Part shown: piece after piece, positions 9,005 through 19,152 of the stretch
Position numbering within the stretch: the stretch's first letter is position 1
How the letters are laid out: each line of letters opens with the position of its first letter
Origin: Candidatus Hydrogenedentota bacterium
Lineage (GTDB): Bacteria > Hydrogenedentota > Hydrogenedentia > Hydrogenedentales > SLHB01
Reading direction: 5' to 3'
DNA length: 64,000 bases
Assembly (NCBI GenBank): GCA_020848835.1
Contig: JADLHJ010000003.1
Span: 1 to 64,000, forward strand
The notes under the pieces: generated by a model
Told to the model about the DNA's origin: nothing
Database searches by the model: none
What the model saw: only the letters and a program-made list of their open reading frames with translations
Made by a program: the position numbers and the translations under genes

Positions 9005-9766
9005 ATGGATCGCGACAAGTTGAAAGAGCTTCTCGAGTCGGTGGCGGCCGGCAACACTTCGACCGCGTCCGCACTCGAACGCCTGCGCGCATTGCCCTTC
9101 GAGGACATTGGCTTCGCTAAGGTAGACCACCACCGCGATCTGCGACAAGGCCACCCCGAGGCGATCTTCGGCGCGGGCAAGACGCCGGAGCAAATCGTCC
9201 AAATCATGGCGCGTATGCGCGAAAAGGGCAGCAATATCCTGGTCACGCGCTGTTCGTCTGACGCTGTGGCAAGCATCGTCGCGGATTTTCCCGATGCGCA
9301 ATACCACGAAGCCGCGCGCGCTGTCACCCTTGTCACGACCCCTATGCAACAACGTGAAGGCTACATCGCAATTGTCTGCGCCGGCACCTCCGATCTTCCC
9401 GTCGCGGAGGAAGCCGCGGTGACCTGCGAATTCAACGGCAACGCCGTCAAGCGTGTGTACGATGTTGGCGTGGCAGGTTTGCACCGGTTACTCGGCCAAC
9501 ACGAAACGCTGACGAAAGCCAACACCATCGTCGTGTGCGCGGGCATGGAAGGCGCGCTGCCAAGCGTCGTCGGCGGGCTCGTCGACGTGCCGGTCATCGC
9601 AGTGCCTACAAGCGTCGGCTACGGCGCAAACTTCGGCGGCCTTTCCGCGTTACTCACAATGCTCAACTCATGCGCCACAGGTATCGCCGTCGTCAATATC
9701 GATAACGGCTTCGGCGCAGGCATGCTCGCAAGCATGATCAACCGAATTGCGGGAACGGCCAGATGA
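9005..9766 (+). CDS. larB: Nickel-pincer cofactor biosynthesis protein LarB
   Basis: 253 aa. LarB carboxylates the pyridinium ring of nicotinic acid adenine dinucleotide and cleaves the phosphoanhydride, giving the dicarboxylated mononucleotide used to build the nickel-pincer (NPN) cofactor. The C-terminal ~150 residues are PurE-like: IVCAGTSDLPVAEEA, then VCAGMEGALPSVVGGL and PTSVGYGANFGGL, with the Gly-rich loops of the AIR-carboxylase fold. The N-terminal part has the family 'FAKVDHHRDLRQGHPEAIF' region. It overlaps larC by 4 nt (ATGA), so the two are translationally coupled. No larE or larA is present in the window. Confidence 0.92.
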   Translation: MDRDKLKELLESVAAGNTSTASALERLRALPFEDIGFAKVDHHRDLRQGHPEAIFGAGKTPEQIVQIMARMREKGSNILVTRCSSDAVASIVADFPDAQYHEAARAVTLVTTPMQQREGYIAIVCAGTSDLPVAEEAAVTCEFNGNAVKRVYDVGVAGLHRLLGQHETLTKANTIVVCAGMEGALPSVVGGLVDVPVIAVPTSVGYGANFGGLSALLTMLNSCATGIAVVNIDNGFGAGMLASMINRIAGTAR

Positions 9767-10926
9767 AGACCCTCTATTTCGACTGCTTCAGCGGCGCCTC
9801 CGGCGACATGATCGTCGGCGCGCTGCTCGATCTCGGAGTCGATTTCGAAAAGTTGAAGACCGCACTCGAATCGCTCGATGTGTCCGGATACATGGTTTCC
9901 GCAAAGAAGGTGAAGAAGAAAGGCGTGATGGCCACACAGTTCACCGTCGAGTTGGATCCCAACATGAAACAACCGCATCGCCACCTGCGCCATGTGGTTG
10001 AGATCATCGATCGTGGAGATTTGTCGGATTCCGTAAAAGAAGCCAGCAAAGAAACCTTCCGCCGTATTGCCGAAAGCGAAGCGAAGGTCCACGGCACCAC
10101 TATCGAAAAGGTCCATTTCCATGAAGTAGGAGCAATTGACTCCATCGTCGATGTTGTCGGCGCGCACTTTTGTCTCAAGGAGATCGGCTGCGAACGAATT
10201 GCAGCCTCGCCGCTACACGTTGGCGCCGGCACAGTGCAATGTGCGCACGGAGTGATGCCTGTGCCAGCACCAGCGACGGTGCTGCTGCTGGAAGGAATTC
10301 CGTGCTACGGCGGGGAGGTGCAAGCGGAATTGGTAACGCCGACGGGTGCCGCCTTGCTTGCACAGCTTTCGTCGTTGTTCGGGCCAATGCCCGCATTGAC
10401 CGTTTCACGCATGGGCTACGGTAGCGGCACTCGCGACCTCGCCGATCGCGCAAATGTTTTGCGCGTGATCGAAGGCGAGTCTACCGATTCGCGCGCGACG
10501 GAAGTGGTGACCGTAATCGAAACCAATGTTGACGATATGATTCCGGAACTAATTCCGGTGCTCATCGAAGAAGCGCTGAAGTCCGGCGCACGCGACGCGT
10601 TCATAACGCCAACGACCGCGAAGAAGGGCCGGCCCGCGCACCTTATCACCATCCTCTGCGATCCGGAAAAAGCCGACGCCATTGCACAAGTCATCTTCCG
10701 CAATACAACAACGCTTGGCGTACGATTGCGCGAAGAACGACGCATCTGTCTTGAACGCGAGTGGAAAGAAGTCGCAACTGATTGGGGAACGGTGCGTGTA
10801 AAGATTGGAAAATTCGGGACCGAACAAACCGTTGCATCGCCTGAGTTTGAAGACTGCAAGAGAATCGCCGAAGCCGCGGGCGTTCCTGTGTTGGTCGTGT
10901 ATCGCGCGGCAATGGCAGGGAGTTAG
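9763..10926 (+). CDS. larC: Nickel-pincer cofactor nickel insertase LarC
   Basis: 387 aa in a single uninterrupted frame. LarC is the CTP-dependent cyclometallase that inserts nickel into the pincer nucleotide. Visible family features are the N-terminal YFDCFSGASGDMIVGALLDLG, a His-rich stretch (HRHLRHV), KVHFHEVGAIDSIVDVVG, and the C-terminal domain around ETNVDDMIPELIP and GRPAHLITILC. In Lactiplantibacillus plantarum larC is split and joined by frameshifting; here no frameshift is needed. It is coupled to larB by a 4-nt overlap and ends 107 nt before coaD. Confidence 0.92.
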   Translation: MKTLYFDCFSGASGDMIVGALLDLGVDFEKLKTALESLDVSGYMVSAKKVKKKGVMATQFTVELDPNMKQPHRHLRHVVEIIDRGDLSDSVKEASKETFRRIAESEAKVHGTTIEKVHFHEVGAIDSIVDVVGAHFCLKEIGCERIAASPLHVGAGTVQCAHGVMPVPAPATVLLLEGIPCYGGEVQAELVTPTGAALLAQLSSLFGPMPALTVSRMGYGSGTRDLADRANVLRVIEGESTDSRATEVVTVIETNVDDMIPELIPVLIEEALKSGARDAFITPTTAKKGRPAHLITILCDPEKADAIAQVIFRNTTTLGVRLREERRICLEREWKEVATDWGTVRVKIGKFGTEQTVASPEFEDCKRIAEAAGVPVLVVYRAAMAGS

Positions 10927-11033
10927 CGTTTCCGGCGTAGTGGATCGAAGGATCGATTGCGATTACGATTACGGTACTCGCAGCTAATTCCAATGTACGT
11001 CACAACGGGGGAAACAAAAGGGAGCGCGTCGCA

Positions 11034-11522
11034 ATGGCGGACCGTGTGGGCATTTATCCAGGAAGTTTTGATCCGCCGACCTACGGCCACCTCGATTTAA
11101 TCAGTCGTGCGTACAGGCTTTTTGACACCTTTATAGTCGCTGTTGCTTACAATCCGGAAAAGAAAGGTCTATTTTCTGTAGATGAGCGTATTGAGATGCT
11201 GCGGCATTGCACGAAAGACTATGCAAATATCGAGATTACTTCGTTTCAAGGACTAACCGCGGAGTTCGCGAGGCAACGTAATGCGACGACACTTGTGCGC
11301 GGACTACGCGTGGTATCCGATTTTGAATACGAAATCACGATGGCCATCGCCAACCAAAAGCTGAATCCGAAAATTGACACGGTGTGCCTCATGCCCAGCG
11401 AAAAGTTCCTCCTGCTGAGTTCGCGTATCGTCCGCGAGATCGCGGTCTTTGGCGGCGACCTCAGAGAGTTCGTGCCACCGGAGATTCAGCGCCGCATCGC
11501 GGAAAAGCTCGGGCACAAGTAG
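11034..11522 (+). CDS. coaD: Phosphopantetheine adenylyltransferase
   Basis: 162 aa, a normal length for CoaD. It transfers AMP from ATP to 4'-phosphopantetheine, the penultimate step of CoA synthesis. The nucleotidyltransferase motif T16-x-G-H19 lies in YPGSFDPPTYGH. The ISSRxVRE-type signature near the C-terminus (LLSSRIVREIAVFGGD) and VRGLRVVSDFEYE are intact. A GGGAG site precedes the ATG by 9 nt. The gene is convergent with rng, with 5 nt between the stops and no terminator between them. Confidence 0.95.
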   Translation: MADRVGIYPGSFDPPTYGHLDLISRAYRLFDTFIVAVAYNPEKKGLFSVDERIEMLRHCTKDYANIEITSFQGLTAEFARQRNATTLVRGLRVVSDFEYEITMAIANQKLNPKIDTVCLMPSEKFLLLSSRIVREIAVFGGDLREFVPPEIQRRIAEKLGHK

Positions 11523-11527
11523 AGGGA

Positions 11528-13051
11528 CTACTTGGCCGATACTTCCTGGCGCGATTTCGCGCTCAGCATCTTCACGTCGTGAATGTGAAAATCGGACACG
11601 GATTCGACCGCCACTTCCCGTTCAAAATCCTGCGCGATCGCGTCGAGCATGTCTTTGTTCTCCGTGCGCAGCCTTCGCGCGACGTCCGGGTGCACTTGCA
11701 GGATTACACGCTTTTCCTTTGACGCACAGAACAAACTGTGCAAGCGCCGCAGGGTGTCGAAGGTCATCGTCGTCACCGAACGCACCATGCCGCCACCTTC
11801 GCAATACGGGCAGGGCTGCGATAGCGCTTTGATCAAATTATGTTTCACCCGCTTGCGCGTCATCTCGATCATGCCGAGTTCGCTGATTTCGGAAATCGTC
11901 GTCTTCGCGCGGTCGTGTTTCAGGCATGCCTGCAAATGCTTGATCAACTCACGCTTGTTTTTCTCGATTGCCATATCGATAAAGTCGATAACGATAATTC
12001 CACCGAGATCGCGCAGCCGCACTTGCCGCGCAATTTCTTCCGCAGCCTCAAGATTTACGCGAAACACCGTCTCTTCCAGATGTTTTGTGCCGGTGAAGCG
12101 CCCAGTATTGACGTCGATCGCAATCAGCGCTTCGGTTTGATCGATACAGATATAGCCGCCGCTCTTCAGATATACCTTTCGATTCAATGCCTTCTCGATT
12201 TCTTTCTCGATGCCAAACTTGTCGAATATAGGCCGGCTCTGGTTGTAATGCTTCACGCGGGTCTTCAGGCTTGGCGCAAACTGATCGAGGAACTCCAAAA
12301 TCCGTTTGTATTCCGCCTCGTCGTCGATGGACATCTTCTCGATATCGGACGTAAACATGTCGCGCACGATGCGCAAGATTGGGTTAAGGTCCGCGTGCAA
12401 CATCGACGCGCTCCTAGCCGTCTCCATCTTGTCCTTTATGCCATTCCACACCAACGACAAATAGCGTACGTCGTCCTGAAAATCGGCCTTCTTTTTGTCC
12501 TCGCCCGCGGTGCGCAGGATCAACCCCGTTCCGGGCGGTCGCACACTCTGGAGTATCTTACGCAGCCGATCGCGCTCTTTATCGTCTCCGATCTTCCGCG
12601 ACACGCCAAGGTGCTTCACCGTCGGCATCAGCACCACGTAGCGCCCCGGCAAGGTAACGTAGTTTGTCAGGCGCACGCCCTTTGTGCCGAGCATGTCCTT
12701 GCTCACCTGCACCATGATGTGCTGGTTTTTTTTCAGCAGCGACTCGATCGAAGGCGGCCGCCCGCGGCGTGATGAACCACGCGGCTTGATTGTGCCTTCC
12801 TCGAAATCGAAATCCCCCGTGCCTTCCGCGCCGGCGATGTCGGACACGTATAGAAAGCCGTTCTTCTCAAATCCGATATCGATAAATGCCGCTTGTATAC
12901 CGGGCACAATCGAATCGACACGCCCTTTGTAGATGTTGCCGACAACGCTGCGGCTTTCCTGCCGTTCGATTAGCAGCTCGACAAGCCGCTTATCTTCGAT
13001 AAGGGCAATGCGCGTCTCGAGCGGCGAGACGTTGATTACAAATTCCTTCAT
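11528..13051 (-). CDS. rng: Ribonuclease G (RNase E/G family)
   Basis: 507 aa from ATG 13051; GGGAG lies 5 nt upstream, and the family start MKEFVINV supports it over the longer frame. It is an endonuclease for rRNA maturation and mRNA decay. An S1 domain (about 35-120) precedes the catalytic core. The metal-binding aspartates lie in IAIDVNTG and IIVIDFIDM, and the zinc-link motif CPYCEGGG is near residue 400. There is no long RNase E-type C-terminal scaffold, so RNase G is the better name. The linker between the S1 halves is charged and contains a Lys/Arg/Gly stretch (about 75-95). Last gene of the mre/mrd unit, 39 nt after rodA. Confidence 0.92.
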   Translation of the reverse strand: MKEFVINVSPLETRIALIEDKRLVELLIERQESRSVVGNIYKGRVDSIVPGIQAAFIDIGFEKNGFLYVSDIAGAEGTGDFDFEEGTIKPRGSSRRGRPPSIESLLKKNQHIMVQVSKDMLGTKGVRLTNYVTLPGRYVVLMPTVKHLGVSRKIGDDKERDRLRKILQSVRPPGTGLILRTAGEDKKKADFQDDVRYLSLVWNGIKDKMETARSASMLHADLNPILRIVRDMFTSDIEKMSIDDEAEYKRILEFLDQFAPSLKTRVKHYNQSRPIFDKFGIEKEIEKALNRKVYLKSGGYICIDQTEALIAIDVNTGRFTGTKHLEETVFRVNLEAAEEIARQVRLRDLGGIIVIDFIDMAIEKNKRELIKHLQACLKHDRAKTTISEISELGMIEMTRKRVKHNLIKALSQPCPYCEGGGMVRSVTTMTFDTLRRLHSLFCASKEKRVILQVHPDVARRLRTENKDMLDAIAQDFEREVAVESVSDFHIHDVKMLSAKSRQEVSAK

Positions 13052-13090
13052 GGAATCTCCCAGGCGCACGCGGCTGTGGCATGGCGCCCA

Positions 13091-14263
13091 TTAGTCAAAA
13101 TATCCTTTACGAACGTGAACACTTAACAGGGTGCCCACGCACATCATCGTAGTAATGCAAAACGAACCGCCATAACTGAGAAACGGCAGCGGGATGCCGG
13201 TAATCGGCATCAGGTGAAGGGTAATCGCGATGTTTACGAACACGTGAAACCCTAGAATCGCGACGCAGCCTACCGCGAGTAAACTGCCCGCCATATCGGG
13301 GCAGTCGCGTGCGAGCGCTATGCCGCGCAGCATAAACAAAGCAAACAGACAGATAACGACCGTGCCCCCGACGAACCCCATTTCTTCGGCGATTAATGCG
13401 AAAATGAAGTCGGTGTGGTATTCGGGCAAAAACTTAAAGTGCGTTTGCGTGCCCTTGCCAAGCCCTTTGCCCCACATCTGTCCACTACCAACGGCAATTT
13501 TCGTCTGTGTGATTTGATAGCCCGTACCAAGCTTATCGGCCTCCGGCCTCAGAAATGAACGAAAACGGTCCTTTTGATAGTTATCCAGGGGAAGTTCGTC
13601 GATATTGAGAAACACAAGCGGCAAGGCGATCGCAGCAACAGTTCCTATAATCATCAGATACCGTTTTCTGCATCCGGCCGCGTACAACATAACCAGAATC
13701 ACCGGTGGAATTACCAGCGCAGTGCCAAGGTCATGTTGCGCAAGAATCAGAATTAAAATGCCGCCCCCGATCACAAATGCGCCCGCGAAGTACAAGACAC
13801 TTTGCGCGCGCTCCCGCATCAGCGACAGATACCATGCCAGGGCGTAAACGAGAACGATTTTGCTTGCTTCCGAGGGTTGGAGATTGAACGGACCGATCAA
13901 GGGAAGCCAGTGCTGTCCACCCATGGCTGTGTGACCAAAAAACAGCACGGCAACCAACAGTCCAAGTATGACGAAATACATGAACGGCGCAAGTGAAATC
14001 AGCGCGCGGTAGTCGATGCATACAATGACAAGCGCGATGGCTAGTCCGAGACAAAATGCGATTCCCTGCCGTACATAGTAAATTTCGAGCCACGAAGTAT
14101 CCGGTCCGCTGTTCTGGCTGGCGCTATACAATGCAGTCAGCCCAAACACCGCCAGTGCGGAAGTGACCGCGAGCAAGAACCAATCGAGCCGGCGCAGATT
14201 GCGATAGTTAAAGGTGCGAATATGCGAATCGCGTAAGTTCAGATCGCGTTGAATACTGCTCAT
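13091..14263 (-). CDS. rodA: Rod-shape SEDS glycosyltransferase RodA
   Basis: 390 aa from ATG 14263, which overlaps the mrdA stop by 4 nt (ATGA); the longer frame lies inside mrdA. RodA is the peptidoglycan polymerase of the elongasome and pairs with PBP2. It has about ten membrane helices. SEDS signatures visible are GHTAMGGQHWLPLIGPFNLQ-like (W, Q and PSE around residue 145: QPSEASKIVLV), AQHDLGTAL and the C-terminal GIPLPFLSYGGS. Its partner mrdA is immediately upstream. Confidence 0.94.
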   Translation of the reverse strand: MSSIQRDLNLRDSHIRTFNYRNLRRLDWFLLAVTSALAVFGLTALYSASQNSGPDTSWLEIYYVRQGIAFCLGLAIALVIVCIDYRALISLAPFMYFVILGLLVAVLFFGHTAMGGQHWLPLIGPFNLQPSEASKIVLVYALAWYLSLMRERAQSVLYFAGAFVIGGGILILILAQHDLGTALVIPPVILVMLYAAGCRKRYLMIIGTVAAIALPLVFLNIDELPLDNYQKDRFRSFLRPEADKLGTGYQITQTKIAVGSGQMWGKGLGKGTQTHFKFLPEYHTDFIFALIAEEMGFVGGTVVICLFALFMLRGIALARDCPDMAGSLLAVGCVAILGFHVFVNIAITLHLMPITGIPLPFLSYGGSFCITTMMCVGTLLSVHVRKGYFD

Positions 14264-16422
14264 TCCGCGCCCACTTCCTGCATGGCAACGGTCAACGGCG
14301 CCGCACCACCTTCCTGCTTGGCACGGTTCAAGTAGAAGTATTCGCAAATCTTCTTGGCTACCGGTGCGGCCCCTGAGCTGCCATGTAATCCGTGTTCAAC
14401 GATGACGCTAATCGCGATGCGCGGCGTCATATTTGTGACCCCCGCAATAAACAACGCGTGATCGCGCAATTCGTAGGGAATGTCGCGCTCTTTTCTTCCC
14501 TTTAATTGTGCCATGCGCACCACCTGTGCTGTTCCGGTCTTGCCGAGCATTTCGAGCCCTTCTATTCTCGCAAGACGCCCCGTGCCGCTTGGTGGTTGCG
14601 TTTTGTCCACGCATTTGAACATACCATCGTGCACAATACGCAACGTATTGTCGTGCACCAATTGTTCTGACACTTGGGGGCCGATCTCAAGATTCACATA
14701 CGGCCTGACGCGCTTGCCGCCGTTGATGACCGTAGCCATCAAAAGCGCGTTCTGCAGAATCGTCGTGTCCACCATACCCTGGCCGATTGCCATGCTGATG
14801 GTGTCGCCAAAATGCCACTTGTAGAGGTCTGGATGTTTTGCGCCGGTCGCTTTCGCATACGCGGCTTTCTCCGCGGGCGTGAATATTTGCCCAGGCACTT
14901 CGCGGGGCAGGTCGATACCGGTCTTTACACCCACGCCGAGTTTGGCTGCCCACGCGTCCATCTTGTCCGGGCCAAGCTTTGCGCCCACGTTGTAAAAAAA
15001 CACGTCACAGGAAAACGCCAAAGCGTCCACTACGCTGACCGTACCGTGACCAGCGTGCTTCCAGCAACGCCAAGTTGCCCCGCCGGCAGTATATGATCCG
15101 CCACAGAAGAACGAGGTGTGCTCATCTATAACCCCTTCTTCAAGCGCGGCGATTGCCATCAGTACCTTGAACACTGAACCGGGGTAATAGTGCGTCTGAA
15201 ACGCCCGATGAAGCATGGGCTTTTTCGGATCTTTCATCACTTCATTCGTAATGCGTCCTCGGTCCGCCGAGGTTGTCGCAAAGATATTGGGATCGAAGGT
15301 TGGCACGCTCGCCAGCGCCAGCAGCTCGCCGGTGTCCGCATTCATGACAACAATTGCACCTTCGGCCGGCGTATCGACGATGTCTTCCGCGAACAACTCG
15401 TGCGTCAAGATGTCTTCACACTTTTGCTGCAGCTCGATATCCAGCGTCGTATAAATGGGCTTGCCGGGAATCGCTTCGTGGCGCTCTTCTTCTGAAAGTG
15501 CGCGCCCCCTGCTGTCCACTTCGATATACGGGTTCCCGCGCGCGTCCGTGCGAATCTGCGGCACGCTGCGGTTGTAACGGCTCACGATCATCGCGCCGTC
15601 GGTGCCCTTCAACAGGTCTTCGTATGCAAACTCGATTCCATCGCGGCCGATGATGTCGCCCATGCGATAGCGCGGGCGCAGTTTTTTGTATTCGGCGTCA
15701 TTGATCTCGTTAAACCACCCAAGCACTTGACCTCCGGTCGCGCCGTAGTAGTAGCGGCGCTGCGGACGCGCCACCGTATAAACGCCCTGAAATTTGAACG
15801 AATACTCTTCAATACGCATGCGCTCCGTCTTGCTGATGTCTTCCTTGATTAGAATCTGTTCGAAGGGTGTCTTGTTGCGCACCGCGCGTAGCACGCGTGC
15901 AAATTGCCGCTCACGATCCGTGCTGACAATATCGGAAAGGTCACCGCACATTGCGTACACACCTTCCAGCGGCGGCAATGCAGCGCTCAACGCGGCGCGG
16001 TCTTCATCGCTCACGCCAACGTTTACAATCTCATCGAGCGGTTCTCCGCGCGTGAGGGTGTCTGAAATAATGCAGGACAAACGGGAACCGCCCCCGGCAA
16101 CCGTCGCAGCATCAAACCACACGTTACTCAGTGCCTCAACCTCCGGCAGAGACGCCGGCATCATGACGAGATCGCAGGCTGCGCGATTGTCTGCCAGTAC
16201 GGTCTTCTCGTCGCGCCCGTAAATTACGCCGCGCGGTGACTTTAACACTTCATAATCAAATCGGTTATTGTCCGCCTTGGCAGCGTAGTCCGCGCCGTGG
16301 ACAATTTGAAGTTGCCATAACCGAAGACAAAGCACAGCGCTCAACGCCACGACTGCCAATGCCATACCACTCAAGCGTGTTTTCACCTGCGGTGCATCGT
16401 CGCGTTGCTTTTTCCCCGGCAT
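14260..16422 (-). CDS. mrdA: Penicillin-binding protein 2 (elongasome transpeptidase)
   Basis: 720 aa from ATG 16422, which shares 1 nt with the mreD stop (TGATG). The longer frame would run through mreD. One N-terminal membrane helix (about 17-40), a PBP dimerisation region (SPRGVIYGRD at about 62) and the transpeptidase domain follow. Catalytic motifs are S416-V-F-K419, S471-C-D473 (the SxD variant usual in PBP2) and K628-T-G630. The protein is longer than E. coli PBP2, partly from an insertion between residues 100 and 200. It cross-links peptidoglycan together with RodA. Confidence 0.94.
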   Translation of the reverse strand: MPGKKQRDDAPQVKTRLSGMALAVVALSAVLCLRLWQLQIVHGADYAAKADNNRFDYEVLKSPRGVIYGRDEKTVLADNRAACDLVMMPASLPEVEALSNVWFDAATVAGGGSRLSCIISDTLTRGEPLDEIVNVGVSDEDRAALSAALPPLEGVYAMCGDLSDIVSTDRERQFARVLRAVRNKTPFEQILIKEDISKTERMRIEEYSFKFQGVYTVARPQRRYYYGATGGQVLGWFNEINDAEYKKLRPRYRMGDIIGRDGIEFAYEDLLKGTDGAMIVSRYNRSVPQIRTDARGNPYIEVDSRGRALSEEERHEAIPGKPIYTTLDIELQQKCEDILTHELFAEDIVDTPAEGAIVVMNADTGELLALASVPTFDPNIFATTSADRGRITNEVMKDPKKPMLHRAFQTHYYPGSVFKVLMAIAALEEGVIDEHTSFFCGGSYTAGGATWRCWKHAGHGTVSVVDALAFSCDVFFYNVGAKLGPDKMDAWAAKLGVGVKTGIDLPREVPGQIFTPAEKAAYAKATGAKHPDLYKWHFGDTISMAIGQGMVDTTILQNALLMATVINGGKRVRPYVNLEIGPQVSEQLVHDNTLRIVHDGMFKCVDKTQPPSGTGRLARIEGLEMLGKTGTAQVVRMAQLKGRKERDIPYELRDHALFIAGVTNMTPRIAISVIVEHGLHGSSGAAPVAKKICEYFYLNRAKQEGGAAPLTVAMQEVGAE

Positions 16423-16946
16423 CAGATGGCCCCCTTCTTTAGATTCCACTCGCGCTTCTTCTTCTTGAAGATCAGATCGAGCAGAAAAAACATCACGGGC
16501 GTAAACAAGGCCGTATAAAATGCGCCGGGTACCACGCGCGCAATAATGCCGAATAGCGCTGGCGTTGTAGGGTCTTGCACATAGGAGACACAAACGGATA
16601 GCAGGCCAAACGCAATCGCGGCGAGAAATACAAGGCCCGCCTTTGCCGCCGGGCTTTCGGTAATCAAGCGAGACGCCACCCGCGCGGCCGCATAGCCGAC
16701 CACGACATTGCACAAAATGTGGTGCCCCAGGATTTGGTTGCTCGCCACGTCTTGAAACACGCCGCCAATCGCCCCCGTAAACATCGCGCGCTCTTCGCCA
16801 TCAACGATTGCAAAATAGATTACGACGAGCAAGGTGAGATTAGGCACAACGTCCAGAAATCGAATCTGCTCGATCCACGTAGTCTCCAGCATTGCCGCCA
16901 GCACTACGAGCAAAATCCACAAAATATTTTTTCGGTAGATCAACAT
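16422..16946 (-). CDS. mreD: Rod shape-determining protein MreD
   Basis: 174 aa, six predicted membrane helices with a short Lys-rich cytoplasmic tail (IFKKKKREW). MreD is the integral membrane part of the elongasome linking MreC and PBP2/RodA. Assignment rests on the helix pattern, size and position between mreC and mrdA, with weak but recognisable features such as VVPNLTLLVVIYFAI. It lies 6 nt after mreC. Confidence 0.88.
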   Translation of the reverse strand: MLIYRKNILWILLVVLAAMLETTWIEQIRFLDVVPNLTLLVVIYFAIVDGEERAMFTGAIGGVFQDVASNQILGHHILCNVVVGYAAARVASRLITESPAAKAGLVFLAAIAFGLLSVCVSYVQDPTTPALFGIIARVVPGAFYTALFTPVMFFLLDLIFKKKKREWNLKKGAI

Positions 16947-16952
16947 CGTTTC

Positions 16953-17969
16953 CTACGGCGCGTAGCGCTCCTGCATGGAGCGCGTGTCCGGCAGCGCGAA
17001 TGCGGTCTTATCGTCCTTCACGGGTTTCTTGGGCTCGTCACTCACCGGCGGCGATGGCGGCACGACCGGCTGCTCCGCGGCAACATCATACCCAGTCAAC
17101 TCGCCAAGCGTAGGCTGAGCTCTCTTCACAAGGAATATCTCGTCAATGCTGTAGGGATCCGCGAAGGGTTCCATATAAGCAACCTGAAACAGTGCACCGC
17201 TATTTTCTACTTCAATGATTTTCCCTATCGGATACTCCGCCGGGAAAATACCGCTTCCGCAGGTGAGCACTTCGTCTCCAACGCGCACAATATCCTTCGT
17301 GTCCACGTGCACGAGTTTGCATATCGAACTGAAATCGCTGCCGCTGCCCTGTACCGTCGCGCGAACCCGTTTGTCGCGACCAATCATCGCGGCGATCTGG
17401 CAGCGTTCACTATGCAATGACGCGACGTAGGAGAGTGTCGGTTTTACGTCAATCACCACACCCGCAACACCGTCTTTCGTCATCGCGCACATCGCCGGTT
17501 CTATCCCATGAATGGAACCGCGATCGACAACCAGCACGCCGACAGCATTCGATATGATTGCGGCGGAAATTGGATCTTGCGAGAGGTTCAACACCTTGGC
17601 GGGCGTCAGGTCTAGTCGGGGTTGCTTTTCCTTGTATTCCAGCATTTCTTTCAGCCGGATATTCTCCTCAAAGATCGCATCACGATCTGAAATCTGCGGC
17701 ACCAGCGCATTGAACTGCGTGCGCAAATCGGATGCTTCTCTGCGCGATGCGTCATAAGCGATCACGAAACCGGTCACGTAATTCGTCGCACCACTCACTA
17801 CATCGAGCGCGCGCCAGAAGGGATAGGCAATGACCGAGCCAACGGTGGTAACACCATTAGAAATGACGTTGCCCTGCGTGCCGGAGGCAAGCGACAAGAG
17901 GGACAGACCGATTAACACGGCCAGAATAATGGTAGGGCGATTCTCGCGAATACGGCGCGCTATCAACAC
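16953..17969 (-). CDS. mreC: Rod shape-determining protein MreC
   Basis: 338 aa. A short cytoplasmic start, one membrane helix (about 12-30), a coiled coil (about 65-110, ending in ENIRLKEMLEYKEKQ) and the two-beta-barrel periplasmic domain (KVLNLSQDPISAAIISNAV, then VDRGSIHGIEPAMCAMTKDGVAGVV). A Pro/Lys-rich C-terminal tail (about 295-325) extends beyond the usual domain end. It scaffolds the elongasome in the periplasm. It starts 3 nt after mreB ends. Confidence 0.93.
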   Translation of the reverse strand: MLIARRIRENRPTIILAVLIGLSLLSLASGTQGNVISNGVTTVGSVIAYPFWRALDVVSGATNYVTGFVIAYDASRREASDLRTQFNALVPQISDRDAIFEENIRLKEMLEYKEKQPRLDLTPAKVLNLSQDPISAAIISNAVGVLVVDRGSIHGIEPAMCAMTKDGVAGVVIDVKPTLSYVASLHSERCQIAAMIGRDKRVRATVQGSGSDFSSICKLVHVDTKDIVRVGDEVLTCGSGIFPAEYPIGKIIEVENSGALFQVAYMEPFADPYSIDEIFLVKRAQPTLGELTGYDVAAEQPVVPPSPPVSDEPKKPVKDDKTAFALPDTRSMQERYAP

Positions 17970-17972
17970 GGT

Positions 17973-19122
<1,150 letters not shown>

Positions 19123-19152
19123 CGCGGAAATTCGTGCCCAGTAAATCACGCG

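Noticed and set aside
10954..10971. Short CGATTG/CGATTA hexamer run before coaD
   Set aside because: Only three units; could be chance.
11840..12772. 310-codon plus-strand open frame
   Set aside because: Complement of the RNase G gene; no recognisable protein features.
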